The notes: generated from the sequence alone by a model not told the origin. Positions 25,704 to 34,212 are shown, numbered from the stretch's first letter. The stretch: 64,000 nucleotides of DNA from Planctomycetota bacterium (GCA_004376375.1 SOJX01000142.1:30330-94329); one strand, 5' to 3'. Translations and numbers: made by a program.

Positions 25704-26069
25704 TTATCCTTCAGCACCTTCCGATAGTTCTTTTACTTCGTCCCATGCGGCGAAGGCCCTGCGCAGGTGGGGGATGGTGATGGAACCGCCGACCACGAGT
25801 GCTACGGCGAGGGCTTCCTCGAGTTCCGCGTCCGTGACGCTGACTTCGCGGCACTCGTTAAGGTGGTAATTTACGCAGTCGTCGCAGCGGAGCACCATTG
25901 AGGTCGCCAGCCCCAGAAGCTCCTTGGTTTTCTTCGGAAGTGCGCCGTCCTCGTACGCGTGCCAGTCGATATTGAAGAAGCGTTTCATGTTGAGTTGCGC
26001 GTATTTCATCAAGAGCTCGTTCTGGGCCTCGCGCTCCTTTTTAAAACGTTCGAGTTTTCCTTCCGGCAT
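25704..26069 (-). CDS. Carboxymuconolactone decarboxylase/AhpD-like protein
   Basis: 121 aa. ATG 26069 lies five bases after AAGGAG; a second ATG 15 bp upstream would overlap that site. The AhpD-like signature is complete: CDDCVNYHLNE supplies the CxxC pair and the following histidine, inside an all-helical domain. The family includes the alkylhydroperoxidase partner AhpD and many uncharacterised reductases; the CxxC is redox active in those studied. Monocistronic. A redox link with the thioredoxin-like protein 1 kb away is possible but only inferred from proximity. Confidence 0.88.
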   Translation of the reverse strand: MPEGKLERFKKEREAQNELLMKYAQLNMKRFFNIDWHAYEDGALPKKTKELLGLATSMVLRCDDCVNYHLNECREVSVTDAELEEALAVALVVGGSITIPHLRRAFAAWDEVKELSEGAEG

Positions 26070-26141
26070 CGGAGCTCCTTTCAAATCCCGGATTTAATAT
26101 GACGGAGGCTAACCATTGTTTCACAATTAGAGCACGTCATT

Positions 26142-26378
26142 TCATTTTTTACCATGCAGCTTTCTAACTGCATAAAAACAAAAGCCCAATGACAACACTG
26201 CAATAAACATGTATACTACCATTAAGAACTCAAGTATATTCCTTGTTTTATAACTTAGGGTAAAAAAACTACGTAATAATGCACAACAACCAGTCAGCAG
26301 CAAGCAGCCTGCAACTATGGCTAGTGAGATTTTTACCGAAATTGGTAGTATTTGCTTTGGGTCTGATGATTCACTCAT
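26142..26378 (-). CDS. Small two-helix membrane protein
   Basis: 78 aa with an AAGGA site five bases before the ATG. Two hydrophobic helices are clear (about 13-35 and 45-68), with a short loop and a basic C-terminus (RKLHGKK). It is more AT-rich than its neighbours. I recognise no family. Confidence 0.55.
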   Translation of the reverse strand: MSESSDPKQILPISVKISLAIVAGCLLLTGCCALLRSFFTLSYKTRNILEFLMVVYMFIAVLSLGFCFYAVRKLHGKK

Positions 26379-26485
26379 TTCGGTCCTTGGTTTTAAATCT
26401 GTTTATGAGGTGCGCCTAAAGTGTATAAATCGAGGTGGTGGTATTATACTTGAAGCTGTGGCGAACGTCCAGTATTCATATAGCG

Positions 26486-26533
26486 GCGCAGCTTGCTGCG
26501 CGTTAAATTGTAGGGGCGCAGCGTGCTGCGCCC
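26486..26533. repeat. Two palindromes side by side (GCGCAGC/GCTGCGC family)
   Basis: GCGCAGC-TT-GCTGCGC at 26486-26501 and GGGCGCAGC-GT-GCTGCGCCC at 26514-26533. The first keeps the TAGCG flank of the 5576/13107 type, the second the TAGGGG flank of the 7124/49605 type, so both subtypes meet here. Confidence 0.9.
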
Positions 26534-26574
26534 GAAATTAAAATGAGTTTTACGGATATGATAACCGGGTCACA

Positions 26575-27798
26575 TTAATCGTAATACACTTTCAGCGTGG
26601 GGTCGCCCATCATTATTATTTCCTGGCCCGACCATTCGATCTGGTCTTCCTGACCTCCCCAGTTGTCGTGAATCCACTGCATCATCGCCTTGTAGGATTC
26701 GCCGAAAGTTTCTGTCTGGAGGCTGCCCGTATAGGTCGAGTCCCACTGCGGCTCGTAGCACATGTAGGTCGTCCCGGCCACCACGATAAGGCCGTGGTCG
26801 TTGAAAAGGCAGGCAACCGAGATGGCGTTGCTGGTCGTGAATTTCGCCGTCGAGCAGGAATGCATGTTCCAGAAACGCGTGCGCGGGTTGATCGATGCGA
26901 TGTCGTAAACGGTAACGCCTTCCCACTCGAACGGGGAGCCGTGCGCGATCGCGTGTATCCACTCGTAATCCCTGGAAATTTCCGATTTCATTTTGTACGC
27001 GGCGTTGACGACGAGCGTGGTATCGGGATACAGGAGCGAAAGGTTCCCAACCTCAATGTCGGGGACGACGCTGATCGGGTTGGCGGTAAGGTAAGCGGCC
27101 TTATAGTTCCGCTCGAGCATGCCTGTCCGGTACTGGTGGTTTCTTTCGAAGTATTCCCTGTAATGCTGGAGCTCGCTCTTCCCGAACACTGTGAGCCCTT
27201 TGGCGTAAAGCCTTCCGCACCATATCTCCGGGTCGCGGTCGCCCGTTCCGGGAGCGTGTTTCTCGAAAACGCCGTCGCCGTTCGCGTCGATCCACTCACC
27301 GTCGAGGTCCATGTAATAGTAATCGCACCGTCCCGGTTCCGATGCGCCCGTCCAGTTGCATACCGCTTTCGCATACGGAATCTGGCCGACAAGTACGACG
27401 CCCGCGAGATTGCCCGCGCTGTCGTAGTTCGACTTGAGCAGGTTCCTGACGTCCCTGTGGTTCCCGGATGTGAATTCATGTGTAATCAGGGTGTAGCCTT
27501 CGTACTCGAGGTCGCTCTTGAACTGCGCGAACTCGCCCGAAAGACCTGAAAAGACGCTGGTGTGCGCCAGCAGGAGAACCGCACCATCAGCCCATCCGCC
27601 CGTACTGGTGTTACCGCCTCCGCCGCCGCCTGTTCCTGTGCCCGTTCCTGTGCCGCTGCCGCCCGGCGGAAGGCCGGTGACGATCTTGTCGCCACCGCTG
27701 TCACCGCCGCTGCATCCTGCCGCAAATACGATAAGCGAGAAAACTGAAAGTAAAATAAAGGCCGATCCTATCGGTGAGCTGCACAGGACTTTTCTCAT
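26575..27798 (-). CDS. Lipoprotein with clan-CD (gingipain/C25-like) peptidase domain
   Basis: 407 aa; GGAGG eight bases before ATG. Lipoprotein signal ending FAAGC (C29), then SGGDSGGDKIVTG and a Gly/Thr linker to about residue 68. The rest resembles the caspase-fold C25 peptidases: hydrophobic strand before H286-G (IHAIAHGSP), then C315 in NMHSCSTAKF, and the end GDPTLKVYYD common in that family. A DLDGEWIDANGDGVFE stretch near 164-180 looks like a calcium site. Likely a surface cysteine peptidase. Exact specificity is unknown. Confidence 0.8.
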   Translation of the reverse strand: MRKVLCSSPIGSAFILLSVFSLIVFAAGCSGGDSGGDKIVTGLPPGGSGTGTGTGTGGGGGGNTSTGGWADGAVLLLAHTSVFSGLSGEFAQFKSDLEYEGYTLITHEFTSGNHRDVRNLLKSNYDSAGNLAGVVLVGQIPYAKAVCNWTGASEPGRCDYYYMDLDGEWIDANGDGVFEKHAPGTGDRDPEIWCGRLYAKGLTVFGKSELQHYREYFERNHQYRTGMLERNYKAAYLTANPISVVPDIEVGNLSLLYPDTTLVVNAAYKMKSEISRDYEWIHAIAHGSPFEWEGVTVYDIASINPRTRFWNMHSCSTAKFTTSNAISVACLFNDHGLIVVAGTTYMCYEPQWDSTYTGSLQTETFGESYKAMMQWIHDNWGGQEDQIEWSGQEIIMMGDPTLKVYYD

Positions 27799-28047
27799 CG
27801 CATCGCCTCCGGAATTCCGTCTACCGCCGTGTTCCTGGCTGTTATTCCAGCCTTATCTCCTGTATTCCCATATATATAGAAGGCAAACCATATGCCAACC
27901 GCGGCGAAGTGCACCTTGTGCACGTAACTCATTTATAATCAAGGCATTATGGAAGTAAACCGGTATACTTTTCAGTAAAATCGGCCGGCGGAACTGTTGA
28001 TATTCTCAACAGTTTACCCTTTTGTTGACATTATCAACACGCGGGAA
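27799..28047. other. Upstream region of the C25-like peptidase gene
   Basis: No gene seen. It includes the operator-like inverted repeats at 27994-28039; no firm promoter was identified. Confidence 0.45.
27994..28039. promoter_or_regulatory. Two operator-like inverted repeats TGTTGA-N5-TCAACA
   Basis: CTGTTGA-TATTC-TCAACAG at 27994-28012 and TGTTGA-CATTA-TCAACA at 28023-28039. Identical half-sites and spacer length, centres 28 bp apart, about 200 bp upstream of the peptidase start (minus). The architecture suggests cooperative binding of a dimeric regulator on the same face of the helix. Confidence 0.45.
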
Positions 28048-28088
28048 AAAGTACCAAGTACCGAGTGCCAGGTACCGAGTATCGAGTT
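28048..28088. repeat. AGTACCGAGT-type tandem words
   Basis: AGTACCAAGTACCGAGTGCC, then GGTACCGAGTATCGAG: four degenerate copies with a 9-10-bp period. Confidence 0.8.
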
Positions 28089-29114
28089 TTAAAGTAATTC
28101 TCTGTTCATCCTGGAATAAAACCAGAGCGGAAGAAAATACAGGCCGTAGGAAAGCGGAATTCTTGTCAGGTAGCCGTCGTAGATAAGGTGATTGGAGCCT
28201 GCAAAGGCATACTTCAAGTCGGAAGGAGACATGCTCCCATAACCTGCAAAACGGACAATCATTTCCGCCCAGTCGTAAATGCGGTAGGCGTTATAAAAAG
28301 AACACAACTGGTCGATAGCGCAAACGATAAGAAACGCGACAGGGATAAAGAGCGGAAACCCGGGCAGCATTTCTCTTTCTACTGCGAGGTAGTAAAGAAA
28401 GAAAAGGGCCCCGGCCATGCAGTACAGCGAAAGGTTCTGAACGGGTGGCGACACCCAGTAAATATGTATAAATTTGAGTCCGAGTTTATCGAGATGCATT
28501 CCGCGCACGATGGAGACCGCGGCAAAGAGACAGAAACTTGCGACAAATAATACCGTCGCCCACGTCCGGCTCCGCGGTTCCCCCTGTTTTATTATCCGGT
28601 TTTTCAGATGTATGAAAAGTATCAGGCCTGAAAGACAAAGCATGAGCTGACCGCCGCCGATAAGCCTGAATACCATACGCTCGGTATTGTAAGCTTTTAG
28701 TATTGGAACAATGTTCACATTGAAGCTGCGAAGGTTGTCAAACGCAATGTAGCCGGGCCTGACCAGGAACTGCTCGAGAGCGTAACCCGCCGAGACAAAG
28801 AGACACCCGACAATGACTAGAATGATCAAACGGTATCTCCATCTCCGGTTCAGGCCTTTCAGCCTTAGACTTACAAGCAGGAGGGCCGTACCCAGGCAGG
28901 CGCCGATAATAAGATGGGCAGTCCCAATGAAAATCCTGTTTCTGACTGACTCCTTGTATTGGAACAGGCTCGGCGTGTGGTAGGCGACGATATTTACCGC
29001 AAACCAGAGGACGACTAGAACAAACAGGCAGCAGCCAAGCGCAGTTAAAGGGGCTTTTATTCCCGGCCTTAAATCATAGACTTCTTCCTGTATATTCTCG
29101 TAAAAATCGTTCAT
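28089..29114 (-). CDS. Polytopic membrane protein of unknown function
   Basis: 341 aa from ATG 29114 (a TTG one codon earlier is also possible). About eight hydrophobic helices are spread along the protein, with an acidic N-terminal cytoplasmic start (MNDFYENIQEEVYDL) and basic loops such as KGLNRRWRYR. I see no active-site motif or family word. No clear ribosome site. It is divergent from the duplicated leader element and the isochorismatase-fold gene. Confidence 0.65.
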   Translation of the reverse strand: MNDFYENIQEEVYDLRPGIKAPLTALGCCLFVLVVLWFAVNIVAYHTPSLFQYKESVRNRIFIGTAHLIIGACLGTALLLVSLRLKGLNRRWRYRLIILVIVGCLFVSAGYALEQFLVRPGYIAFDNLRSFNVNIVPILKAYNTERMVFRLIGGGQLMLCLSGLILFIHLKNRIIKQGEPRSRTWATVLFVASFCLFAAVSIVRGMHLDKLGLKFIHIYWVSPPVQNLSLYCMAGALFFLYYLAVEREMLPGFPLFIPVAFLIVCAIDQLCSFYNAYRIYDWAEMIVRFAGYGSMSPSDLKYAFAGSNHLIYDGYLTRIPLSYGLYFLPLWFYSRMNRELL

Positions 29115-29308
29115 CAATTTTGAAATATCGCAGCTCTTCTTGCCTATATTCTACTACAGGATACTGTTTTTTCAAACGACTTCACCGCGCAGCGGAGGAA
29201 AGCGTGATAACGGTCACCTGGCGGATTGAGCCCTCAGGCCAAAATCTGACGGAGCGCCCGGAAATTGAAAGTTTCTTAAATATTTTCCCCATATTTTAAT
29301 TATGTGCC

Positions 29309-29336
29309 TTGACACGTAAATTACAAAACGTAAAAT
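29309..29336 (+). promoter_or_regulatory. Sigma-70 promoter in repeat copy 1
   Basis: Perfect TTGACA (29309-29314), 16-bp spacer, TAAAAT (29331-29336). Conserved in copy 2. Confidence 0.75.
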
Positions 29337-29342
29337 ACATTC

Positions 29343-29503
29343 AGCAAAAGGAATAAGCCGTTTGCGACCGGTTCGGTCTTTTCGGCCTGGAGCCGCAGGG
29401 CTTTAGCACTACGTAAATTATTCCGTTAAAAGGAATAGCGGGTCGAGAGAGAGGGGGAACCGAAGCATTACGGACAACTGCGCCGAAAAGGCTTTCGGCG
29501 TCG
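29343..29503 (+). ncRNA. Structured leader RNA or small RNA, copy 1
   Basis: Predicted transcript starts near 29343. Pairings visible by eye: AAGCC with GGCTT around an inner GGTTC/GAGCC hairpin; TATTCC/GGAATA hairpin; CGTAA pairing with distant TTACG around it; and a closing 8-bp hairpin CGCCGAAA-AGGC-TTTCGGCG (29481-29500). Differences from copy 2 fall mostly in loops, and one stem change keeps pairing (A-U to G-U). It ends 17 bp before the start of the next gene, as a riboswitch would, with no T tract. I could not match it to a known riboswitch class. Confidence 0.6.
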
Positions 29504-29520
29504 GCAAGTGGTAGTGGCAC

Positions 29521-30333
29521 ATGCAGCAGGATACTTCTCCAAAGAAAAAATCTTCCAGGTGGTTCAAGTTCCCCGCGGGCATTATGTGGATTATTCTATT
29601 TGTTTTCGTCGGGATTATTGCGGGCATTACGCTGCAACACTACCACGCACCGCGCAAGATAGTTTTGTTTACCCGCGAACTCATCAGTCAGCGGAGGCTC
29701 AGGAATTCCGGCGTGCATGCCGAAAACGGCATAATCAAACTCGGGGTCCGGAGATATATCGCGAATAAAGAGATTCATGAGCACGAAACGATTGAATTTG
29801 ACATAAATAACGCGGCGCTGGTTGTTATTGACGCGTGGGATGACAGCAGCTTCAGGAACTGTAATCCTTCAGGACAACAGGTGAAGAGGTTTATCAGGCA
29901 TCGAAAGGATAAGCTCCTGCCGCTGATAGAGCTCGCGCGCAGACATAAGATCAATATCGTACACGCCAGCCATGAAAACGATATCGCCGACGAGGTCGAG
30001 CCGCGCGACAACGAGTATATAGTTGACTCGTTTAACATGACATACGACACGCAGGAGCTTGATAACTATCTCAAGCTGCACAAGATACGGTATCTGTTTT
30101 ACGCGGGTTACGCGTCCAATTACTGTTTATTGGCCCGGCCGACCGGAATAATAAAAATGCGCGAGTTCGGGTATAATATCATAGTTGTACGGGATTGCGT
30201 GCTTGCCTTTGAATTGCCTGCGACGCTCAAGGGAGAGTATGCGAACGAGGTCGCAATAAACATGGTCGAAGCCCAGTGGGGACACTCGACGACGGCAAAA
30301 CAGCTTGAAGAGGCCCTCGAAAAACGGAAATAA
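29521..30333 (+). CDS. Membrane-anchored isochorismatase-fold (cysteine hydrolase) protein
   Basis: 270 aa with one N-terminal membrane helix (about 21-39). The domain from residue 90 follows the isochorismatase/nicotinamidase fold: ALVVIDAWDD (catalytic-type D104), then an IVHASHE strand, and YAGYASNYCLLARPTGI with the nucleophile cysteine C202. The expected catalytic lysine before the middle helix is not obvious; the corresponding stretch is PRDNEYIVDSF. The substrate is unknown and activity uncertain. It lies directly behind structured leader copy 1, which probably controls it. The ribosome site is not clear (AAGTGGTAGTGG). Confidence 0.72.
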   Translation: MQQDTSPKKKSSRWFKFPAGIMWIILFVFVGIIAGITLQHYHAPRKIVLFTRELISQRRLRNSGVHAENGIIKLGVRRYIANKEIHEHETIEFDINNAALVVIDAWDDSSFRNCNPSGQQVKRFIRHRKDKLLPLIELARRHKINIVHASHENDIADEVEPRDNEYIVDSFNMTYDTQELDNYLKLHKIRYLFYAGYASNYCLLARPTGIIKMREFGYNIIVVRDCVLAFELPATLKGEYANEVAINMVEAQWGHSTTAKQLEEALEKRK

Positions 30334-30434
30334 TCCGATATTATTGATATTCCGTAATATTCCGGAGGAATCCGGGCTCGAAAGCCTCATAATGATTTTT
30401 CTTAAAAATTTTATCTATATTTTAATTATGTGTC

Positions 30435-30462
30435 TTGACACGCAAATTACAAAACGTAAAAT
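30435..30462 (+). promoter_or_regulatory. Sigma-70 promoter in repeat copy 2
   Basis: TTGACA (30435-30440), 16 bp, TAAAAT (30457-30462). It would start transcripts reading into the MerR-like gene and the operon behind it. Confidence 0.72.
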
Positions 30463-30468
30463 ACATTC

Positions 30469-30629
30469 AGCAAAAGGAATAAGCCGTTTGCGACCGGTTC
30501 AGTTTTTTCGGCCTGGAGCCGCAGGGCTTTAGCTCTGCGTAAATTGTTCCGATAAAAGGAATAGCGGGTCGAGAGAGAGGGGGAACCGAAGCATTACGGA
30601 CAACCGCGCCGAAAAGGCTTTCGGCGTCG
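30469..30629 (+). ncRNA. Structured leader RNA or small RNA, copy 2
   Basis: Same fold as copy 1, closing with CGCCGAAA-AGGC-TTTCGGCG at 30607-30626. Here the next gene starts 130 bp later, so a free small RNA or a long leader are both possible. Confidence 0.58.
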
Positions 30630-30758
30630 GGTGTCTGTTCCCGTCTCTCTTTCCCGTATCCGACTCCACCGCCTAACTACTTGCTGGCTTTAACGTTATG
30701 TCGACCCGAGACGGATCGTATCTGTAAAACCATGACCTGGTAGATTGCTGAAAAAGGG

Positions 30759-31043
30759 GTGACCGTGACTTCGCCAAAGAGCCTGGTTCCTGAAAAAAGG
30801 TTTCGAATTGGAGAGATTGTGCAACATCTCGGCATTGGCCGCCAGACGCTGCATAATTATACAATGCTCGGCCTGATAGAGCCGGTTGCCAGAACTCGTG
30901 GCGGACACCGCCTTTACAATGAAGATGTTTTTAAGCGCCTGGCGAGAATCGATGAAATGAAAACCAGGGGAATGAAGTTGCTCGAGATCCGGGACGCCTT
31001 TCAGGCGGAAGACAGGTCTTCTGAACGGAGTGTGGAATGCTAG
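30759..31043 (+). CDS. MerR-family HTH regulator, short form
   Basis: 94 aa, GTG start (a second GTG two codons later is equally placed). It has the winged-helix DNA-binding part of MerR proteins: FRIGEIVQHLGIGRQTLHNYTMLG for the HTH and GLIEPVARTRGGHRLYNEDVF for the wing. Only a short helix follows (RIDEMKTRGMKLLEIRDAF), with no ligand domain or metal cysteines. It overlaps the TPR gene by 7 bp, so it is the first gene of the operon leading into flgN and the two-component pair, and may regulate flagellar genes. Confidence 0.85.
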   Translation: MTVTSPKSLVPEKRFRIGEIVQHLGIGRQTLHNYTMLGLIEPVARTRGGHRLYNEDVFKRLARIDEMKTRGMKLLEIRDAFQAEDRSSERSVEC

Positions 31044-33640
31044 AGCGCCTGAAAGAAATCGGCGGAGTATTTTTCTCAAGGGTGGGATTGTTCCTGCTCC
31101 TTGTGATGATTCTGGCTACAAGCGCCGGGTATGTTCTGATCCGGTTGACGCATCCGGAGCTCACGCGCAAGAAAATCTCGACCCATCCCGTGCTTGAACG
31201 TTACGGAAGCGAAATAACCTATGTCGACGAAGCAATCGTGGAGAGGAAATTCAGAGTCCTTGCCGATAAGCCGGCAAAGTTTTTTGAATCGGCGGAAGGC
31301 AAGGTTTTGACCGCCGGGTTCTTTTTTGATCTTGCGCGCATCCGTCCGCGGGTGTCTCTTTTCCGTCTCGCGCTCGATTTCCTGAGCGACGCGCGGAAAA
31401 TGGGTTACGACATTGAGCGCGTGCTCAGCCTTCGGTACGAGGTTCTTCACGAGCTCCTGAAAAGAAAATTGGGGCATCACCTTGTGGTCGCCGAGCTTGA
31501 GAGCATGATGCGCGACCCGGGCCTGAAGGACCGTCTCCTGCGGGATGCGGAGTATCACCGGCTTCAGGCGCATCGATACTCCGTTGAGGAGAATGACGAG
31601 GAGGCTGAGAAAGAGATAGAACTGTATTTTGACCTCAGGCGGACCCGGGGCGGTACGGCACGCCGGCTTGCGAAGTTCGAGGTCGCGCGGATCCGGTTCG
31701 ATCTGGTCCGTCAGACGCTTCGTGCCGAGCTGAGGGACCGACTGGCTTCCATTCCTTCCGAGCCGGACCGTATGGTGAAAGTGGTGGAAAGGCTCAAAAG
31801 GGTTGAAAACGATCTTTCCGTCGTCGTTGCCGAAGGCGAGGATGGTGAAACGTTTCGCCGGGAGTACCCCGATATCTGGTACCACGCCCTGTTCATGATT
31901 GCCCGGGGGCGCCTGATGCAGGCGAAAATTAAAATGGACGCTGGGGACGGTTCGAGAAAATTCGTGCTTTCACCGTCAGAGCGCAAAGTCGCCCTTTCCG
32001 ACGCTGCGCGGAGTTTCACCATGATTAAGGATTCTCCCCTCGGTTCCGACTGGGTGTCGCAGTGCCGCCTGTTTCGCGCCGAAGCGCAACTGCTTCTTGG
32101 CCGTAAGGTTCGGCCTGCGCTTATCCAGCTGGAATCGCTTCAGAAATACGTTATGAACCCGGAACTGGCGTTCGCCGCCTACATTATTTCGGCAGAGTGG
32201 CTTATGGGCGAACGGCGAAACAAGGAAGCTCTGAAGGCCTTGCGGACGGCGCGCGATTTACACGTAAAGTATCCGGATGCAGCGCTGGAATATCGCGATG
32301 AAATTGACCTGGAAGCCGCCTTCCGCCGGGTTGTCGAGGGACTGCTGGCTGAAGCGAAGGAACTGGCGGCGCGTGACCGGAAGCTGGAGGAAATTGATCC
32401 GCTTTATAATGATGCGATCGCGGTGTACGGGGAAATTCGCGATCTTCCCCAGGTGAAAAATGTGCCCGCCGTGCAGATTAAGTATCTGTTTCTTGAAGGA
32501 GAGGTGCGCGAGCGGCTGGCCGAAATGCTGAAAAAGTATGATATGGATCGTTCGAAAGAATCGTGGGTGGAGGCTGCCCGCTGTTTCGACAGTATAATCC
32601 GCACGGCTGCGCTCAGGCGCGAGCTCCGTATGAATGAGCGGGAAGCGCTTCACCGTCGCACCGCCGCCGATTACAGGCGGGGCGATTTCAACCCGGGTGC
32701 GATTGTCGTCTATCTGCAGCATTTGAAGTTCTTTCCCGATTCCCCGTACCGCGGCGTTGTACTGAAGGATATCGCGAGAACGCATTACGATCTTCATGAC
32801 GTTGAAGGTGCAATCAAGTACTATGAAAGGAACATCGAGGAATTCTCGGCAAAGGAGGGGCGCCCGGAGGGCAAGAACATCCCTGAAACCAGATTCGAGC
32901 TTGCACAGGTGCTGCTGAGGCGGAACCGCCCCGAGAAAAAAGAAGGCGAAAAGGTTGTGGAGCCGTCCGACCGCGATAAAGCTATTCAGCTTTTCGAAAG
33001 CCTTCTCAGGCATCCGGTTGTTGATCCCCGCTCGTCTCTGTGGAAGAGCGCGCTTTACAGCTGCGGGTTTGAACTGATAAAGGCCGGCCGGCGTGAGGCC
33101 GGTGAGAAAAAGCTGGAGATCGCTCTTGAGCGTTTCGGCACGGACATGCTCGCCTTCGATGCGATTGAGCTTCTGGGCGGGCAGCTCTTTGATGATAAGG
33201 ACTACCGCAGGGCGAGGGAAATTTATCAAAAAGCGGAATACGTAGACGTTAAGCCGGGAGACGGATTGCCGTATGAGAAGAAACTGTTCGCCCGCTTCTC
33301 GGTCGGGAACTGCCTGCTCAAAGAAGGGAAGTACAGTGAAGCAGTTGCCGTGTACGAACAAACCGCCCGTGAAGCGGGAGATCGGCTTGTTACCGTCTGG
33401 GCATACGTGCAGATCGGTGCCGCCTACGATTATCTGGCTAAAGAGACGGTGGATGTTGCCCAAAAACGCGACTTTCTCCGAAGGGCCGAGAACGCCCGCG
33501 CTCTGGGCGAAAGAAAGCTGCAGAAACTGGGTGACGAAGCTTTTCAGGATTACCCGAAGACGCTCGACAGAAAGTTTCATGAAGACATGTTAAAGCTGAA
33601 GAACCCTTTCTCAGGTATAGGGGCAGGTAAGGGGCCATAA
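31037..33640 (+). CDS. Large membrane-anchored TPR-repeat protein
   Basis: 867 aa. One N-terminal membrane helix (about 13-35), then a fully helical, charged protein with scattered tetratricopeptide-like units: the clearest lie at about 530-620 (DVEGAIKYYERNIEEFSAKEG) and 700-800 (DYRRAREIYQKAEY, KYSEAVAVYEQTAREAGD). No enzyme motif. It starts inside the MerR-like gene and ends 4 bp before flgN, so its expression is tied to flagellar functions. A scaffold or quality-control role in envelope assembly is inference. Confidence 0.75.
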   Translation: MLERLKEIGGVFFSRVGLFLLLVMILATSAGYVLIRLTHPELTRKKISTHPVLERYGSEITYVDEAIVERKFRVLADKPAKFFESAEGKVLTAGFFFDLARIRPRVSLFRLALDFLSDARKMGYDIERVLSLRYEVLHELLKRKLGHHLVVAELESMMRDPGLKDRLLRDAEYHRLQAHRYSVEENDEEAEKEIELYFDLRRTRGGTARRLAKFEVARIRFDLVRQTLRAELRDRLASIPSEPDRMVKVVERLKRVENDLSVVVAEGEDGETFRREYPDIWYHALFMIARGRLMQAKIKMDAGDGSRKFVLSPSERKVALSDAARSFTMIKDSPLGSDWVSQCRLFRAEAQLLLGRKVRPALIQLESLQKYVMNPELAFAAYIISAEWLMGERRNKEALKALRTARDLHVKYPDAALEYRDEIDLEAAFRRVVEGLLAEAKELAARDRKLEEIDPLYNDAIAVYGEIRDLPQVKNVPAVQIKYLFLEGEVRERLAEMLKKYDMDRSKESWVEAARCFDSIIRTAALRRELRMNEREALHRRTAADYRRGDFNPGAIVVYLQHLKFFPDSPYRGVVLKDIARTHYDLHDVEGAIKYYERNIEEFSAKEGRPEGKNIPETRFELAQVLLRRNRPEKKEGEKVVEPSDRDKAIQLFESLLRHPVVDPRSSLWKSALYSCGFELIKAGRREAGEKKLEIALERFGTDMLAFDAIELLGGQLFDDKDYRRAREIYQKAEYVDVKPGDGLPYEKKLFARFSVGNCLLKEGKYSEAVAVYEQTAREAGDRLVTVWAYVQIGAAYDYLAKETVDVAQKRDFLRRAENARALGERKLQKLGDEAFQDYPKTLDRKFHEDMLKLKNPFSGIGAGKGP

Positions 33641-33644
33641 TAAG

Positions 33645-34103
33645 ATGGCAGAATCGCCTGAAATCAATATCGAACAGTTGCTCTCGGATCTGGAATCGCA
33701 AAAGCAGCTTTATTCCGAGATGATAGGCATATCCACGAAAATGCTTGACGGCCTGCGCTCGGGAGATTCGGATGCGGCCGCCCGCGCCCTGGAGGCGAAG
33801 CAGGAGATACTGAAGTCGCTGGATGTGCTGGAGGCCCGGCTCGGACCCGTCAGGGCCGAGTGGCGGAAAATAAGCGAAGGGTTGCCCGATGCCGACCGGG
33901 AGCGGGTAAACAAAATGATGCGCGGCGTACAGGAGGTCCTGGGAAAGCTTATCGAAACCGAAAACGAGGCGCAGAAGGAAATTCAGGAGCGCAGGAATCA
34001 GGTTGCAGACAAACTCCGCGGCACCCGGAGCAAAAAAAATGTGAACCGCGCATACGGGCAGCCGAAACCGGACTCCACCCGGTTTCTGGATGAGGAAGCA
34101 TAA
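33645..34103 (+). CDS. flgN: FlgN-family export chaperone
   Basis: 152 aa, all helical. The N-terminal pattern LLSDLESQKQLYSEMIGISTK followed by LRSGDSDAAARALEAKQEIL is the FlgN signature, and it ends with the disordered, aromatic tail NRAYGQPKPDSTRFLDEEA usual in the family. FlgN holds hook-filament junction proteins FlgK and FlgL for export; neither gene is in the window. It sits 4 bp after the TPR gene. Confidence 0.82.
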   Translation: MAESPEINIEQLLSDLESQKQLYSEMIGISTKMLDGLRSGDSDAAARALEAKQEILKSLDVLEARLGPVRAEWRKISEGLPDADRERVNKMMRGVQEVLGKLIETENEAQKEIQERRNQVADKLRGTRSKKNVNRAYGQPKPDSTRFLDEEA

Positions 34104-34106
34104 AAA

Positions 34107-34212
34107 AAGGTAACAAGGGAACAAGGAAACAAGGAAACAAGGGAACAAGGAAACAAGGGAACAAGAAAACAAGGCGCAGCTTGCTGCGCGTGTATTAAGG
34201 GAACAGGGAAAC
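34107..34212. repeat. AACAAGG tandem array interrupted by a GCGCAGC palindrome
   Basis: About a dozen 7-8-bp copies of AACAAGG/GAACAAGG with the palindrome GCGCAGC-TT-GCTGCGC inserted at 34174-34189, then further copies. This array splits flgN from the histidine kinase gene. Confidence 0.9.

Larger units (their letters stand above)
29272..29503 (+). repeat. Long direct repeat, copy 1 (promoter plus structured leader)
   Basis: A 232-bp segment that matches 30398-30629 at a constant offset of 1126 bp with only scattered substitutions and no gap. It contains a sigma-70 promoter and the structured RNA described below. Confidence 0.93.
30398..30629 (+). repeat. Long direct repeat, copy 2 (promoter plus structured leader)
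   Basis: Matches 29272-29503 base for base apart from scattered substitutions, no insertion or deletion. Sequence identity ends abruptly after the terminal hairpin in both copies. Confidence 0.93.
30334..30758. other. Intergenic region holding repeat copy 2
   Basis: The first 60 bp are plain. 30398-30629 is copy 2 of the promoter/leader repeat. 30630-30758 shows no feature apart from the ribosome site AAAAAGGGG of the MerR-like gene. Confidence 0.6.

Noticed and set aside
29343..29503. Assignment of the duplicated leader to the c-di-AMP (ydaO) or glycine riboswitch
   Set aside because: Only short words agree (GGGGGAACC, ACCGAAG); the remaining conserved blocks of either class are missing.
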